DNA of 64,000 bases, taken from positions 66,791 through 130,790 of the forward strand of contig NZ_JBJYIN010000013.1 in assembly GCF_046237015.1 (NCBI RefSeq). The letters run 5' to 3'. The notes beneath the pieces were generated by a model that was not told the DNA's origin, ran no database searches, and saw only the letters and a list, made by a program, of their open reading frames with translations. Source of the stretch: JBJYIN01 sp046237015 (lineage in GTDB: Bacteria; Pseudomonadota; Gammaproteobacteria; Enterobacterales; Enterobacteriaceae). Position numbers and translations under genes: made by a program. The number at the start of each line of letters is the position of its first letter. Positions within the stretch are counted from its first letter, which is position 1. Shown in pieces: positions 7,498 through 17,073 of this stretch.

Positions 7498-8751
7498 CTA
7501 ATTTTTTAGCCATTTTCCGGTCAATGTAGTACCGAGACAAAACGTCATCAACCATGCAATGAGCATGTCTCGTGAATAGAGAATGACGTCGCTGAATCCA
7601 TACATCACCAACGCAAAAAGCAACGCGGCTGATAAATGGCTGCGTAAAATGAAAAAAGAAAAATAGAGTAGGGCGGCATACAGTGCGACGAGCAACAATG
7701 CGCCAGGTAAGCCTTTTAGTGAAAAGGCATCGATCACTTCATTGTGAAGATGGACGTTCAAATAGGCGACTGCACCGCTTAAAACGGGCTTTTGTTCTGC
7801 TAATGCCGTCACCCGTTCTGAACGCTGTTCGGCTGATTGCCCGAATAGTGCATCTTCTCCTACTTCAATCCCCGATTGATACATGGCAAGACGTGCGCCA
7901 ACGGACGTTTTACTGTTATTCATACTGTAATTGCGCATATCGTTCAGTAGATCGTTGGTACGCTTGTGAATCGTGTCATGAAAGAGCAGCGAACATAGCA
8001 GAATGGTCATGACTGAACCCAAAAATGCTTTTATCAGTAAACGTTTATTGTGGCGTACTTCAGATAAGAGAATCATCGCTCCGACAAGGGGATAAACGAA
8101 AATGGCCGCTCGTGTCTCGGTCAAAATGATCGCGATGGTAAAAAGTAGAAAGTGGATGAGATAGTAGTAGTACTTATATCGTGAGCCGAGTTTCAGCAAT
8201 GCTTGTGCGCTGAGCGCACCAATGAATGTCATAAAGTAGGCGGCGCTGGTGGCGGTACCAAATACCAGTGCGATGCGGTGTGTGTTGCCGAATAATGACT
8301 GATAGAACGCATAGCCTAGCGTCAGTACGCAGATTGCCATAATACAAGGAAGCTGGAATGGCTGTTGTTTTTGAGAGAGATGCAGTGTCGCCAGCAAGAT
8401 AAATGCAGCAAGAATGCCGGCATGGGCAGACGTTTGGTAAGCATTATAAATGTAAGGGAAGAGACTATCTGGCTGATAGTATTGGTGGTACCAGATAAGG
8501 TTGGTTAAGCCAATAGCCAGGAAACATAGCGGGAGCACCAGAAGCCGTTTCGTCGCCACCATGGTTTTCAGGTGAGTCATCACGTAAAAAACGGATAGCG
8601 ATCCGGTTAAATAATAAATCCATCCTGCGATAATGGTGCTGAAGGGCATCACGCCGAGCGTGAGTAAACAACCGGGAAATATCGTATAACGTGCAAGTGC
8701 CGTACTGATGCCGGAAGATTTTTCCAGCTCATATCTTAATTCATTAACCAT
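7498..8751 (-). CDS. waaL: O-antigen ligase WaaL
   Basis: About 417 residues from the ATG at 8751. A TTG at 8763 overlapping the waaC stop is the alternative; neither has an obvious Shine-Dalgarno site. The protein is polytopic, with about ten to twelve hydrophobic segments. A large periplasmic loop contains the LTETRAAIFVYPLVGA region and HLHNEVIDAFSLKG, the Wzy_C/ligase signature with the conserved His. WaaL transfers undecaprenyl-linked O-antigen to the lipid A-core acceptor in the periplasm. It ends the hldD-waaF-waaC-waaL block, after which the cluster is interrupted by the Doc relic and a new promoter region. Confidence 0.93.
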   Translation of the reverse strand: MVNELRYELEKSSGISTALARYTIFPGCLLTLGVMPFSTIIAGWIYYLTGSLSVFYVMTHLKTMVATKRLLVLPLCFLAIGLTNLIWYHQYYQPDSLFPYIYNAYQTSAHAGILAAFILLATLHLSQKQQPFQLPCIMAICVLTLGYAFYQSLFGNTHRIALVFGTATSAAYFMTFIGALSAQALLKLGSRYKYYYYLIHFLLFTIAIILTETRAAIFVYPLVGAMILLSEVRHNKRLLIKAFLGSVMTILLCSLLFHDTIHKRTNDLLNDMRNYSMNNSKTSVGARLAMYQSGIEVGEDALFGQSAEQRSERVTALAEQKPVLSGAVAYLNVHLHNEVIDAFSLKGLPGALLLVALYAALLYFSFFILRSHLSAALLFALVMYGFSDVILYSRDMLIAWLMTFCLGTTLTGKWLKN

Positions 8752-8759
8752 GCGATTGT

Positions 8760-9764
8760 TCAAATAGTAGGAGAGTCGGATGGCTCGCCAGATGCCGTTA
8801 ATTCTATCATTTGAGATAACTTTTGATGGACTTCTTCAGCCGTAATCGTCGTCATTTGCCGCTTTTCAGACAGTTCCGCGATCTGGTTTAGTCCATAGCC
8901 GCCAATTAACCCCGGATCGGTGGGGCCATATAGTGTGAGATTAGGACGATCCAGTGCGGCGGTGAGGTGACTTAGCCCCGTATCGACAGAGACGACGGCA
9001 CTTGCGCCAGCCAACACTTCAGCCACCTGTTGCAGCGTTAAACGTGGTAAGACCTCGACGTGAGAAAAGCCTTCAGCCAGTCGTAATGCCCGCTGGTGCT
9101 CATGCTCGGCTCCCCAAGGGAGTTTGATGTTTAACCCGCGCTCTGCCAGCAGCGCAATCAATTCGCGCCAGTGCGTCTCCGGCCAGTGTTTTTCATCCCG
9201 CGTCGTGGCATGCAGGAAGACCAGATACGGCGTCGCATCGGCAGGATGTTGAGCGACGAAATGTGATGCAATGGCATAATCCCCGCGTTCGGTGGGGTGT
9301 TTATAACGCAGGCTTGCGGCGAAAAGCGCTCTCACACGCTCAACCGCGTGTTGCTGGCGACTAACATGATGGCGATAGTTATAGAACCAGCTTGCCAAGG
9401 GTTCACGGGCACTCTTGCAATCCAGCCCATGTTTTTTCCCACGAGCAAGTCGGGTAACCAATGCTGCGCTTTTTATCAGCCCTTGCGCATCAATCACTGC
9501 ATCGTAGCGGAATTCACGCAACTGTTGCTTGAAGATTGCTCGTTCCTGACGCGTTTTTGAACTAAACCAGCTTTTCCTCCAGCGTCGGATTGCCACAGGG
9601 ATCACGCGCGATACCGCCGGATGCCAACTGGGAATTTGCGCAAACCCTTCTTCTACCACCCAGTCGAATTGGATACCGGGAATGATCATCATGGCATCCG
9701 TTAAGGCAGGTAAAGTGTGAAGCACGTCGCCCATTGACGACGTTTTGATGACCAATACCCTCAT
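8760..9764 (-). CDS. waaC: LPS heptosyltransferase I WaaC
   Basis: 334 residues, slightly longer than the usual 320 at the C-terminus. GT9 features: MRVLVIKTSSMGDVLHTLPAL, FDWVVEEGFAQIPSWHP, YDAVIDAQGLIKSA, LVFLHATTRDEKHWPETHW, and the C-terminal VVSVDTGLSHLTAALDRPNLTLYGPTDP. WaaC attaches the first L-glycero-D-manno-heptose to Kdo of lipid A in the cytoplasm. The start overlaps the waaF stop by 4 bases (ATGA type), which indicates coupled translation within hldD-waaF-waaC-waaL. Confidence 0.97.
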   Translation of the reverse strand: MRVLVIKTSSMGDVLHTLPALTDAMMIIPGIQFDWVVEEGFAQIPSWHPAVSRVIPVAIRRWRKSWFSSKTRQERAIFKQQLREFRYDAVIDAQGLIKSAALVTRLARGKKHGLDCKSAREPLASWFYNYRHHVSRQQHAVERVRALFAASLRYKHPTERGDYAIASHFVAQHPADATPYLVFLHATTRDEKHWPETHWRELIALLAERGLNIKLPWGAEHEHQRALRLAEGFSHVEVLPRLTLQQVAEVLAGASAVVSVDTGLSHLTAALDRPNLTLYGPTDPGLIGGYGLNQIAELSEKRQMTTITAEEVHQKLSQMIELTASGEPSDSPTI

Positions 9765-10813
9765 GCGCTTTCTCCCGGCGTCATCAGGTATTTTTCCAAC
9801 GCCGCGAGCACCTGCTTAGGCTGAATGTCGATAAGGCTCTGATGATAACCTTGTTCGGCGTCACCTTTGCGTACCCGCTGATAGCCGGTAATCAGTCGGA
9901 TCACGTCTGCCTGATGAGAGAGCGGTGGGGTAAAATCGGGGCTGCTTGGGCCATAAAGGGCGACCAGCGGACGGTTGAGTGCCGCCGCAACGTGCATCAG
10001 CCCAGAGTCATTGCTGACGATGGCATGACAAGCGGCAATCAGCACGACAGCTTGTTCCAGAGACGTTTGTCCTGCCAGATTAGCGCAATATTGCCGTGCC
10101 TCTTCTGTTAGATTTTGCAGGATATCATCACCCGCTGCGCGATCTTTCGCAGAGCCAAACAGCGCGATCTGGTAACCACGTTCAATCAAGGTTTGTGCCA
10201 GCGAAGCATAGTGATAATGCGGCCAGCGTTTGGCAGGACCAAATTCGGCTCCAGGACAAAAACCGATGATCGGGCGTGCATCGCTGAGCGTAAAGGTTTG
10301 CGTCATTGCCGCGATTTCAGAGGGATCAACCTGTAACTGTGGCCACAATAGTGGCTGAGGTAAATCCTCTGCTCGACGGATACGGTGACGATCATAGGCT
10401 AGCGCGGCGTAGCGCTGCACCATCAGCGGAAACGCTGCTTTATCCAACACGCGTAAGTCATTCAGCAGTCCGTAGCGCATTTCACCGCGCCAGCCGATGC
10501 GTTGTGGAATATTGGCAAAGAAAGGGACCAGAGCGGATTTGAAAGAGTTGGGCAGCACGTAAGCACGATCATAACCGGCGTCGCGCAGTGAGACACCAAG
10601 ACGACGACGTTCACCCAGCGCCAGCGCACCGTGGCCTAGCGGCATCGCCAATGCTTGATTAATCTCCGGCATCCGAGCCAATAACGGACGGCACCATGCG
10701 GGTGCCATCACGTCAATTACTGCGTCCGGGCGTTCAGCCTTCAAGGTGCGATAAAGGCTGTGCGACATCATCATATCGCCTACCCATGAAGGGCCGATGA
10801 CCAAAATTTTCAT
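9761..10813 (-). CDS. waaF: LPS heptosyltransferase II WaaF
   Basis: 350 residues, normal length. The N-terminus MKILVIGPSWVGDMMMSHSLYRTL, GYDRAYVLPNSFKSALVPFFA and IPQRIGWRGEMRYGLLND are characteristic of WaaF. The C-terminal GT9 motif IVSNDSGLMHVAAALNRPLVALYGPSSP is intact. The enzyme adds heptose II to heptose I using ADP-heptose. It starts 23 bases after hldD, which makes its substrate, and overlaps waaC by 4 bases. Confidence 0.97.
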   Translation of the reverse strand: MKILVIGPSWVGDMMMSHSLYRTLKAERPDAVIDVMAPAWCRPLLARMPEINQALAMPLGHGALALGERRRLGVSLRDAGYDRAYVLPNSFKSALVPFFANIPQRIGWRGEMRYGLLNDLRVLDKAAFPLMVQRYAALAYDRHRIRRAEDLPQPLLWPQLQVDPSEIAAMTQTFTLSDARPIIGFCPGAEFGPAKRWPHYHYASLAQTLIERGYQIALFGSAKDRAAGDDILQNLTEEARQYCANLAGQTSLEQAVVLIAACHAIVSNDSGLMHVAAALNRPLVALYGPSSPDFTPPLSHQADVIRLITGYQRVRKGDAEQGYHQSLIDIQPKQVLAALEKYLMTPGESA

Positions 10814-10836
10814 ACCGCTTATGAATCCTTATCCGA

Positions 10837-11769
10837 TTAAACGGTACGATTAAGCCATGCCATATATTCGGTAACGCCTTCGGCAACCGTTTTAAAGGGT
10901 TTATCGTAACCAGCTGCGCGTAGATTGGTCAGATCCGCTTGCGTATAAGCTTGATAGCGTCCTTTCAGCTTGGCCGGGAATTCGATGTATTCCACACTGT
11001 CTTTTTTATGGAACGCTAATGTGGCGTCAGCGACGGCCTGGAAGGATTCTGCACGACCCGTACCACAATTGAAGATGCCGGACACGCCGTTCTGCCAGAA
11101 CCACAGATTAACGGCGGCAACATCGCCGACGTAAACGAAATCGCGTTTAAAGTTCTCGCTACCGGAGAACAGCTTCGGATTTTCGCCCTGATTAATCTGA
11201 TTGTTTAGATGGAACGCTACGCTCGCCATGCTGCCTTTGTGACCCTCACGTGGGCCGTAAACATTGAAATAGCGGAAGCCGCAAATTTGGGAATCGGCTT
11301 CTGGCAGAATTTCGCGCACGTATTGATCGAACAGAAATTTAGAATAGCCGTAGACGTTCAGCGGTTGCTCATATTGACGTTCTTCTACGAAGTGATCGTT
11401 ACGGCCACCGTAGGTCGCGGCGGAAGAGGCGTACAGAAAGGGGATGCTGCGATCGAGGCAATAATGCAGGACATCTTTGGAATATTGATAGTTATTATCC
11501 ATCATATATTTGCCATCCCACTCGGTGGTCGATGAGCAGGCACCTTCATGGAATATGGCCTCAATATCGCCTAGGTCATCGCCAGCGACGATACTGGCGA
11601 TAAAGTCTTCCTTATCCATGTAATCGGTAATATCCAGATCCACCAGATTGACGAATTTTGTCCCGTCTTTCAGGTTATCCACCACCAAAATGTCCCGATG
11701 GCCAATGTCATTCAGCACTTTTACGATATTGCTGCCGATAAAACCAGCACCGCCAGTAACGATAATCAT
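10837..11769 (-). CDS. hldD: ADP-L-glycero-D-manno-heptose 6-epimerase HldD
   Basis: 310 residues, the same as E. coli, from the ATG at 11769. An in-frame extension of 15 codons upstream (to 11814) has no family counterpart and is rejected. It is a short-chain dehydrogenase/reductase fold: MIIVTGGAGFIGSNIVKVLN binds NADP, EGACSSTTEWDG and YASSAATYGGR flank the active site, and NVYGYSKFLFD carries the Y-x3-K pair. HldD makes the ADP-heptose used by WaaC, WaaF and WaaQ. It is the first gene of the leftward inner-core operon, and its promoter must lie in 11770-11878. Confidence 0.97.
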   Translation of the reverse strand: MIIVTGGAGFIGSNIVKVLNDIGHRDILVVDNLKDGTKFVNLVDLDITDYMDKEDFIASIVAGDDLGDIEAIFHEGACSSTTEWDGKYMMDNNYQYSKDVLHYCLDRSIPFLYASSAATYGGRNDHFVEERQYEQPLNVYGYSKFLFDQYVREILPEADSQICGFRYFNVYGPREGHKGSMASVAFHLNNQINQGENPKLFSGSENFKRDFVYVGDVAAVNLWFWQNGVSGIFNCGTGRAESFQAVADATLAFHKKDSVEYIEFPAKLKGRYQAYTQADLTNLRAAGYDKPFKTVAEGVTEYMAWLNRTV

Positions 11770-11878
11770 GGGATCTACCCTTGTTAATCTTGTCGGTGAG
11801 GCACCGTGCCCCACACTCTCTATGACCGCTATAATAGCATTTCATTACATCGATGTGATACCGCTCCCCTATTGCAGC

Positions 11879-13834
11879 TTACCAGCTATCGCCCCCGATA
11901 TCGTGGGAACTATAATCGTAGCTATCCACATCCGAATAGACAGACGAGCTGGTCACGATAACACTAAGTCCACTGAGGCTTTGCCAGGTATATGGAACAG
12001 AATCTGAAGGAGGTTTCCCGATATCGTTCAGTTGGTTCAATAATCTATCTGCCACTGGCTGACGCATGTTCAACGCTAACATATACGGTAGCAGACGTGC
12101 GTCATCACCCGGAATCAGGCGAGATGACGGTGGAATGTCTCCGCTATCTTCCATCTGTTTGATTAGTCCTCGAACCTGAGCCAGCATATTCTCACCGTCC
12201 TGCGTGTAGCGTGGCTGTGCAATATGATAAGTGATCAGTAAATATAGCGGTGCCAGAACGACACTCAGTATACCCGCAGGCATCTGAATAATCAGATTAC
12301 CTATAAAACTAAAAGCAATGAGTATCGTTAGTGCCATATGGATTGGTAGCGTTTGTCTGATGATAACGTAAAGTGGATATTGGTGTTTGGCCTGTCGGGT
12401 TTTGTTCAGTCGATGCTCTAGGAACATGAATAAAATAAAGAATAACAACAGTGCCGAGATAGGGGAGAATAAGACAACTAATACAAATGATGAAGTACTC
12501 AGATACGAATAACAAAATAACAGCGGGATGAATGCGGTCAGCACTGCCCAAAGAGTAATATTGTGAACAGGGTAGAATAGATCCTGTTGGCATCGTTGCC
12601 GATAGTATTGATCCATTTCCTGGCGGACTGCCACGAGTGCTGGTTGGTGTGTTTTCGTCAATGCAAGCCTATTTGTATCGGTTTGCTGTCGCAACATTCG
12701 CCAGAATTGCTGAGCTGAAGATGGTAAGTGAGTGAGATTAATGTCCTCATCTGACGATAATACTAATGCTTGGCTTTGATCTGTTCCTCGTTCATTATTT
12801 CCCTGATCCCAATGTATTAATCCTCGTTCTATTAAATACAGAATGTCCCCGGCAAAGCCATGATCGGTCATATTGCGGTGCATCAGGTAGCTTGCTAATC
12901 CAGGGGTGACCTCTGTCGGCAGTGGAGTGTTATATACCGAAGGCCGGTGTATATTTGGGATTGGATAACGCCATGGCCGATAAATCAATGTATAGACGAG
13001 TAATAACATAAATGGTAGCCAGAGATATAATGTATTCAGTTCTGGTAGTAGGCCATGCCAGAAGGGTTCTAGGATGGGCAACGCAGAAAAGAGCGATGCT
13101 TTCATATCAAACGCAGGGCTATTAGGCAGTACGTTGTCAGGCCAGACAAGGTGTACATAAAAGTTACGATACGGAGCAATAGGCGTTTGCGTAACCAGTG
13201 TGCCGTCTTCTTCCATAGATACAGGGATACGCTCACCCGCCAGGGATATGTCAGCCCTGAGCACTGTAACGCGGGTATCGTTTTTCCCAGTATCTTGTTT
13301 GTCTTCATTGGGTAAATGGAACTGAAAAATTGCTTTATTGATAATAAATGGCCAACCGCTACCGATTACATTCCAACGTAATTCATCCTGTCCGTTTCGC
13401 CGCAGCCGCATATCGTTTACTTCATAGCGAATAACATAGTGATGTTTGCCTTCTGACAATAAATGTTTGCTCTTTCCAATACGCCATGTAAGGGTGTCAT
13501 TCTTCCTGATTGTGCTGTAATCCTCGGGCTGGTTGTCACGCATGATATCTATCAGTCGATAGTTAGCCAGATGCCGTTTGCCACCAGTATCGAACCAATA
13601 GCGTGGCAGTGTTCGTGAGATGCCGTGTACCTCACCGCTGTTTTGGATGTGTAAAGATTCTGTGATCAGCATGCGCCCATCATCTTGCATATCTATGCGC
13701 ACTGCATAAAGGTCGATCTGTTTAATGCTCGCTTTGCTGAGACAAGGCATGAATAAGCCGAGTAATAAAACAAGACAGAAGATATAGATATGTATTGGCT
13801 GACGGATTGGGGAAACCACAGGGAGAATAAGCAT
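11879..13834 (-). CDS. DUF2207 domain membrane protein
   Basis: 651 residues from the ATG at 13834, chosen because AAAGGA lies 9 bases upstream; ATG codons at 13843 and 13885 are in frame. The N-terminus is a signal or anchor (IYIFCLVLLLGLFMPCLSKA). A beta-rich extracytoplasmic domain of the DUF2207 type spans about 35-240 (LITESLHIQNSGEVHGISRTLPRYW). A transmembrane helix follows near 275, then two or three more around 430-530. The C-terminus is Ser/Tyr/Gly-rich (SSHDIGGDSW), as these proteins often end. Function is unknown. It stands alone between hldD and yibQ, where E. coli has other genes (kbl/tdh), so it is a lineage-specific insertion at this junction. Confidence 0.85.
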   Translation of the reverse strand: MLILPVVSPIRQPIHIYIFCLVLLLGLFMPCLSKASIKQIDLYAVRIDMQDDGRMLITESLHIQNSGEVHGISRTLPRYWFDTGGKRHLANYRLIDIMRDNQPEDYSTIRKNDTLTWRIGKSKHLLSEGKHHYVIRYEVNDMRLRRNGQDELRWNVIGSGWPFIINKAIFQFHLPNEDKQDTGKNDTRVTVLRADISLAGERIPVSMEEDGTLVTQTPIAPYRNFYVHLVWPDNVLPNSPAFDMKASLFSALPILEPFWHGLLPELNTLYLWLPFMLLLVYTLIYRPWRYPIPNIHRPSVYNTPLPTEVTPGLASYLMHRNMTDHGFAGDILYLIERGLIHWDQGNNERGTDQSQALVLSSDEDINLTHLPSSAQQFWRMLRQQTDTNRLALTKTHQPALVAVRQEMDQYYRQRCQQDLFYPVHNITLWAVLTAFIPLLFCYSYLSTSSFVLVVLFSPISALLLFFILFMFLEHRLNKTRQAKHQYPLYVIIRQTLPIHMALTILIAFSFIGNLIIQMPAGILSVVLAPLYLLITYHIAQPRYTQDGENMLAQVRGLIKQMEDSGDIPPSSRLIPGDDARLLPYMLALNMRQPVADRLLNQLNDIGKPPSDSVPYTWQSLSGLSVIVTSSSVYSDVDSYDYSSHDIGGDSW

Positions 13835-13952
13835 GTACCACATTCCTTTGTGAATCATTGTGTCTAAAAAATAGACAGATAACAATAAGCGAATAGTCGA
13901 CAGCCTGACTACACTTTGATACCACTATAATATTAATAAAGTCAGTTAATTA

Positions 13953-13968
13953 GCTAAACTGGTTTAGC
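13953..13968 (-). terminator. Hairpin after yibQ
   Basis: GCTAAAC/GTTTAGC with a 2-base loop lies directly after the yibQ stop codon. It is followed on the minus strand by an AT-rich stretch but no true U-run. It may end the envC-yibQ transcript or mark its processed 3' end. Confidence 0.4.
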
Positions 13969-13970
13969 CT

Positions 13971-14954
13971 TTAATGTGGTGTTTTGCACGGCGCGATCCA
14001 AGTCTGCCATTGGTGTTTAATAAACGAGACAGCGGCGCTTTCGCGAATGCTGTCGCTCGCCAGTTTGATGAAGACATCATTTTTGATTGGTTTCGGCGGG
14101 TGTTTAGCCAGACACTGTTTGATGCCTTTAAAGGGGCGATCGCCGCTAAATGGGTTACGTGGCTTGGTCTGCGTTGGTTTTTCGGACGGCGGCATGACGT
14201 CATGGCGTTGCGTCGGTTCGTTCAACAATTGGCTAGGGCGTACCAGCACGATGTCGGACTCCAGCGTCGGGAGCATCTGTTGCAACACCTTGATGGTAGA
14301 AGGATGGGGATGACCAATAGCGATGGCTGAACCGCTGCGACGTGCTATTTGAACGGCACGGTTGAATTGTTTACGAATATCGGCTTCGTTTTGGGTGTCA
14401 TCCAGAAACACTTTGCGTTTGATGACGCTGACGCCTGTGCCTTCCGCCGCCTGGCTGGCTTTACTGCTGCCAATGGTCATACTGTCGAGGAAATACAACT
14501 GGTAGGCGCTTAATGCCTGCATCACTTTTTGCATGCCGGGCAGGCTCGCAGTCATGGCGCTGCCCATGTGATTATTCAGCCCTATCGCATAAGGCACATT
14601 GTTGACCGACTGGCGGATAATCCGTTGGATTTCTTCACTGGTCATGTCTGGGCGCAGTGTGTCACGCTCTAGGGGTTGCTTACTCATCGGTGCCATCGGC
14701 AGATGAATCAGCACCTCTCTGCCCTGATGATGTGCTTTGGTCGCCATTTCACGAGCGTAAGGGGCATTAGGTAAGACGGCGACTGAAATAGCCGTTGGCA
14801 TCGCCAGTATCTGGTTTTCATTATGAGGGCGATAGCCAAAGTCATCGATAACAATGGCGAGTTTTCCGGCGAGTGCGACGGGAACAAATGTCAGCAGCCC
14901 GATAAAATACAGAGAGTAAAGTTTACAATAAGACAAGGCTACCTTCCCAGCCAA
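13971..14954 (-). CDS. yibQ: Divergent polysaccharide deacetylase family protein YibQ
   Basis: 327 residues. A signal peptide (hydrophobic about 9-28, cleavage near VALAG) precedes KLAIVIDDFGYRPHNENQIL, the family hallmark. VLIHLPMAP, GLNNHMGSAMT, LYFLDSMT and AIGHPHPSTI follow in the usual order, giving a NodB-like barrel with possible metal ligands DD and H. The substrate of the enterobacterial protein is not firmly established; cell-wall glycan is the usual guess. The start overlaps the envC stop by 16 bases, as in the conserved envC-yibQ pair. The C-terminus (about 265-327) is long and basic compared with the core family. Confidence 0.92.
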   Translation of the reverse strand: MAGKVALSYCKLYSLYFIGLLTFVPVALAGKLAIVIDDFGYRPHNENQILAMPTAISVAVLPNAPYAREMATKAHHQGREVLIHLPMAPMSKQPLERDTLRPDMTSEEIQRIIRQSVNNVPYAIGLNNHMGSAMTASLPGMQKVMQALSAYQLYFLDSMTIGSSKASQAAEGTGVSVIKRKVFLDDTQNEADIRKQFNRAVQIARRSGSAIAIGHPHPSTIKVLQQMLPTLESDIVLVRPSQLLNEPTQRHDVMPPSEKPTQTKPRNPFSGDRPFKGIKQCLAKHPPKPIKNDVFIKLASDSIRESAAVSFIKHQWQTWIAPCKTPH

Positions 14955-16240
14955 GGTTGTGGATTGACGGCCTGACCCTGGCGACGAATTTCAAAGTAAA
15001 GCGCAGGCTGGCTTTGCCCACCGCTGGTGCCGACGAGTGCAATGGGCTGACCTGCTTTTACCTGTGCCCCGACCGACACCAGCGCACTTTGGTTATAACC
15101 ATACAAGCTCATATCGCCTTTACCATGCTGGACCACAACCACCAGGCCATAGCCCTGCAACCAGTCAGCCATCAACACGTTTCCGTCGGCGATGGCTTTA
15201 ACTTCAGTGCCTTCCGGTGCAGCAATGACCATGCCTTTCCAGCGTAATTCCCCCTGCAACGGCTCACCAAAACGATGTTCAATACGCCCTCGAACCGGCC
15301 AGACGGCTTGCGCTGATGGACGACCGAGGCCGCCAGTTCGCGCCATCAGAGAACGTTCGTTTTCCGTTGGTTTGTAACGACTACCGCTACGTTTGGCCTG
15401 TTCTTCTTTCGCCCGTACTTTTGCGGCTTCACGCGCTTCCCGCTCGGCTCTGGCTTTAGCCTCGCGTTCTGCTCGTGCGATTTGATCGCGGAGGCGCGCC
15501 TCGTTCTGGCGAAGTTCAGTTAGCTGTTGCTGATCTTTTTCTAACGAACTTTCAAGTGTTGAAAGAGTTTTCTTACGTTCGGATTGCGCCTGTTCCAACT
15601 GTTTTTGCTGTTGTTGCTGATCGTTTAGCAACGTTTTCTGCCGGGACTGCTTTTGTTCCAGTTGTTTTCTTTGGCTAGCGAGTTCACTGCGCGTTTGCTG
15701 TAGTTCCTGGATAGATTTTTGTCGCGCTTCGTTGAGATAGCCGAAATAGGCGAGAATACGTTCGCCACGCTGGCTTTCTTCGCCGCTTAGGATCAACTGC
15801 AATGCACTGTGTTGTCCTTGACGAAATGCGGCATCCAACTGACGTGAGAGAATCGTTTGCTGTGTGCTCTGCTGTGTTTGCAATTTGGTGATGGACGCAC
15901 TCAATGCACTCAGTTCTTGTCCTAGTACGGACAACGTACTGCGAGTTTCATGAAGCTGGCGGCTGGATTGTGCGATAGATTGTTCTTGCTTCTTCAACTG
16001 TTGAACGAGCGAACCGCGCTGTTTCTGTTGTTGTTGAACTTGTTTTTCTTTCTCGGCGATATCCTGTTGCAATGTTTTAAGCTGTTGCTGATTGTCCGCG
16101 CTTTGGCTGATGGCAGGCAACAGCAAAACGCCGACGCAAAGCGCGTTGGCGCATTGAGCGAACAGCTTTTGTAATGCAGACGAGCGGTGGTTGGCACGAT
16201 ATGCCACGCTTGGCTGAACAGATAACGCTTTTTTACTCAT
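14939..16240 (-). CDS. envC: Murein hydrolase activator EnvC
   Basis: 433 residues. An N-terminal export signal (CANALCVGVLLLPAISQSA) is followed by a long Gln/Lys-rich coiled coil (about 50-285) and a C-terminal LytM/M23-like domain (about 310-433: WKGMVIAAPEGTEVKAIADG to the end). The domain is degenerate: the zinc-binding HxH site reads LYFEIR where active peptidases have HFEIR. This agrees with EnvC activating the amidases AmiA and AmiB at the septum rather than cutting peptidoglycan itself. The gene would normally follow gpmI, which is absent here; the upstream 348 bases are non-coding. Confidence 0.96.
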   Translation of the reverse strand: MSKKALSVQPSVAYRANHRSSALQKLFAQCANALCVGVLLLPAISQSADNQQQLKTLQQDIAEKEKQVQQQQKQRGSLVQQLKKQEQSIAQSSRQLHETRSTLSVLGQELSALSASITKLQTQQSTQQTILSRQLDAAFRQGQHSALQLILSGEESQRGERILAYFGYLNEARQKSIQELQQTRSELASQRKQLEQKQSRQKTLLNDQQQQQKQLEQAQSERKKTLSTLESSLEKDQQQLTELRQNEARLRDQIARAEREAKARAEREAREAAKVRAKEEQAKRSGSRYKPTENERSLMARTGGLGRPSAQAVWPVRGRIEHRFGEPLQGELRWKGMVIAAPEGTEVKAIADGNVLMADWLQGYGLVVVVQHGKGDMSLYGYNQSALVSVGAQVKAGQPIALVGTSGGQSQPALYFEIRRQGQAVNPQPWLGR

Positions 16241-16588
16241 AACGATGGATTATTCCACGATGAACAGCGGCTTGCCAATCGTCTCTTGTCGGATTTCTAT
16301 TTCCAGACGTGACAAGAGTGACACGGAATTTATCAATAATAGCTAAATGAGAACATATACACATAGAATGATCGAATTGCCTAATTTGCGCCGAGATTTT
16401 TTGTGGTGACGCCCCTTACTGGCCGTCGCTGATGCGACATTAACGATTTCTTCTGGAAATTTTTTTTGTATCACGCCGCAGATTCGGTACGCTATCTTGG
16501 CCTACTAGCTGTAATTGACGTATCACGCAGGTATACTCAGGAACCTTATATTTTTATCGCTTAACTGATTCGGGAGTCGTTACACCCC
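16241..16588. other. Divergent non-coding region, gpmI position empty
   Basis: 348 bases between envC (left) and yibN (right). In E. coli this junction holds gpmI, but no coding remnant of a phosphoglycerate mutase is visible in any frame. The region must contain both divergent promoters. A TATACT (16533-16538) near yibN is a possible -10, but the TTGACG upstream is too close to be its -35. No strong hairpin or repeat was seen. Confidence 0.5.
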
Positions 16589-17020
16589 ATGCAAGAGATT
16601 ATGCCGTTCATTAGCAACCATCCTATATTGAGTATGGCTTGGGTTGCCCTGTTGGTCGCTGTCATTGTGCTTACTGTGAAGAGCAAATTGTCTAAAGTAA
16701 AAGAAGTGGTTCGCAGCGAAGCGATCCAACTGATCAACAAAGAAGATGCCGTGGTTGTCGATACCCGTAATCGTGACGATTACCGCCGAGGTCATATTGC
16801 CAACGCATTTAACCTGCTACCCAATGACATTAAAAATGGCAGCGTAGGTGAGCTGGAAAAGCATAAATCTCAGCCTGTTATCGTGGTTTGCGCCAATGGT
16901 ATGTCATCGCGCGAAGCGGCAGAGAATCTGTTGAAAGCTGGGTTTGAACGGGTTGTCGTGTTGAAAGACGGCCTTGCAGGCTGGAGCGGTGAAAATCTGC
17001 CTCTGGTGCGTGGTAAATAA
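16589..17020 (+). CDS. yibN: Rhodanese-like protein YibN
   Basis: 143 residues, the family length. One N-terminal membrane helix (about 8-30) is followed by a basic stretch and a rhodanese domain: VVVDTRNRDDYRRGHIANAFNLL, then the active loop VVCANGMSSREAA with Cys at about 108, and VVLKDGLAGW. It is probably an inner-membrane sulfurtransferase or a sulfur-sensing protein; the partner is unknown. In related bacteria grxC lies directly downstream and before secB, but here only 109 non-coding bases separate yibN and secB. Confidence 0.93.
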   Translation: MQEIMPFISNHPILSMAWVALLVAVIVLTVKSKLSKVKEVVRSEAIQLINKEDAVVVDTRNRDDYRRGHIANAFNLLPNDIKNGSVGELEKHKSQPVIVVCANGMSSREAAENLLKAGFERVVVLKDGLAGWSGENLPLVRGK

Positions 17021-17029
17021 GAGGGCTTG

Positions 17030-17073
17030 CGAGAAATTATTTCTCGGGAGGCCAATGTCATACGGACGTCCGT
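17030..17073. repeat. Hairpin and 12-bp palindrome between yibN and secB
   Basis: CGAGAAA/TTTCTCG with a 3-base loop (17030-17046) and the perfect palindrome ACGGACGTCCGT (17062-17073) occupy the gap where grxC is expected. The first could attenuate transcription from yibN; it has no U-run. The second could be a protein-binding site. Neither is recognised. Confidence 0.4.
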
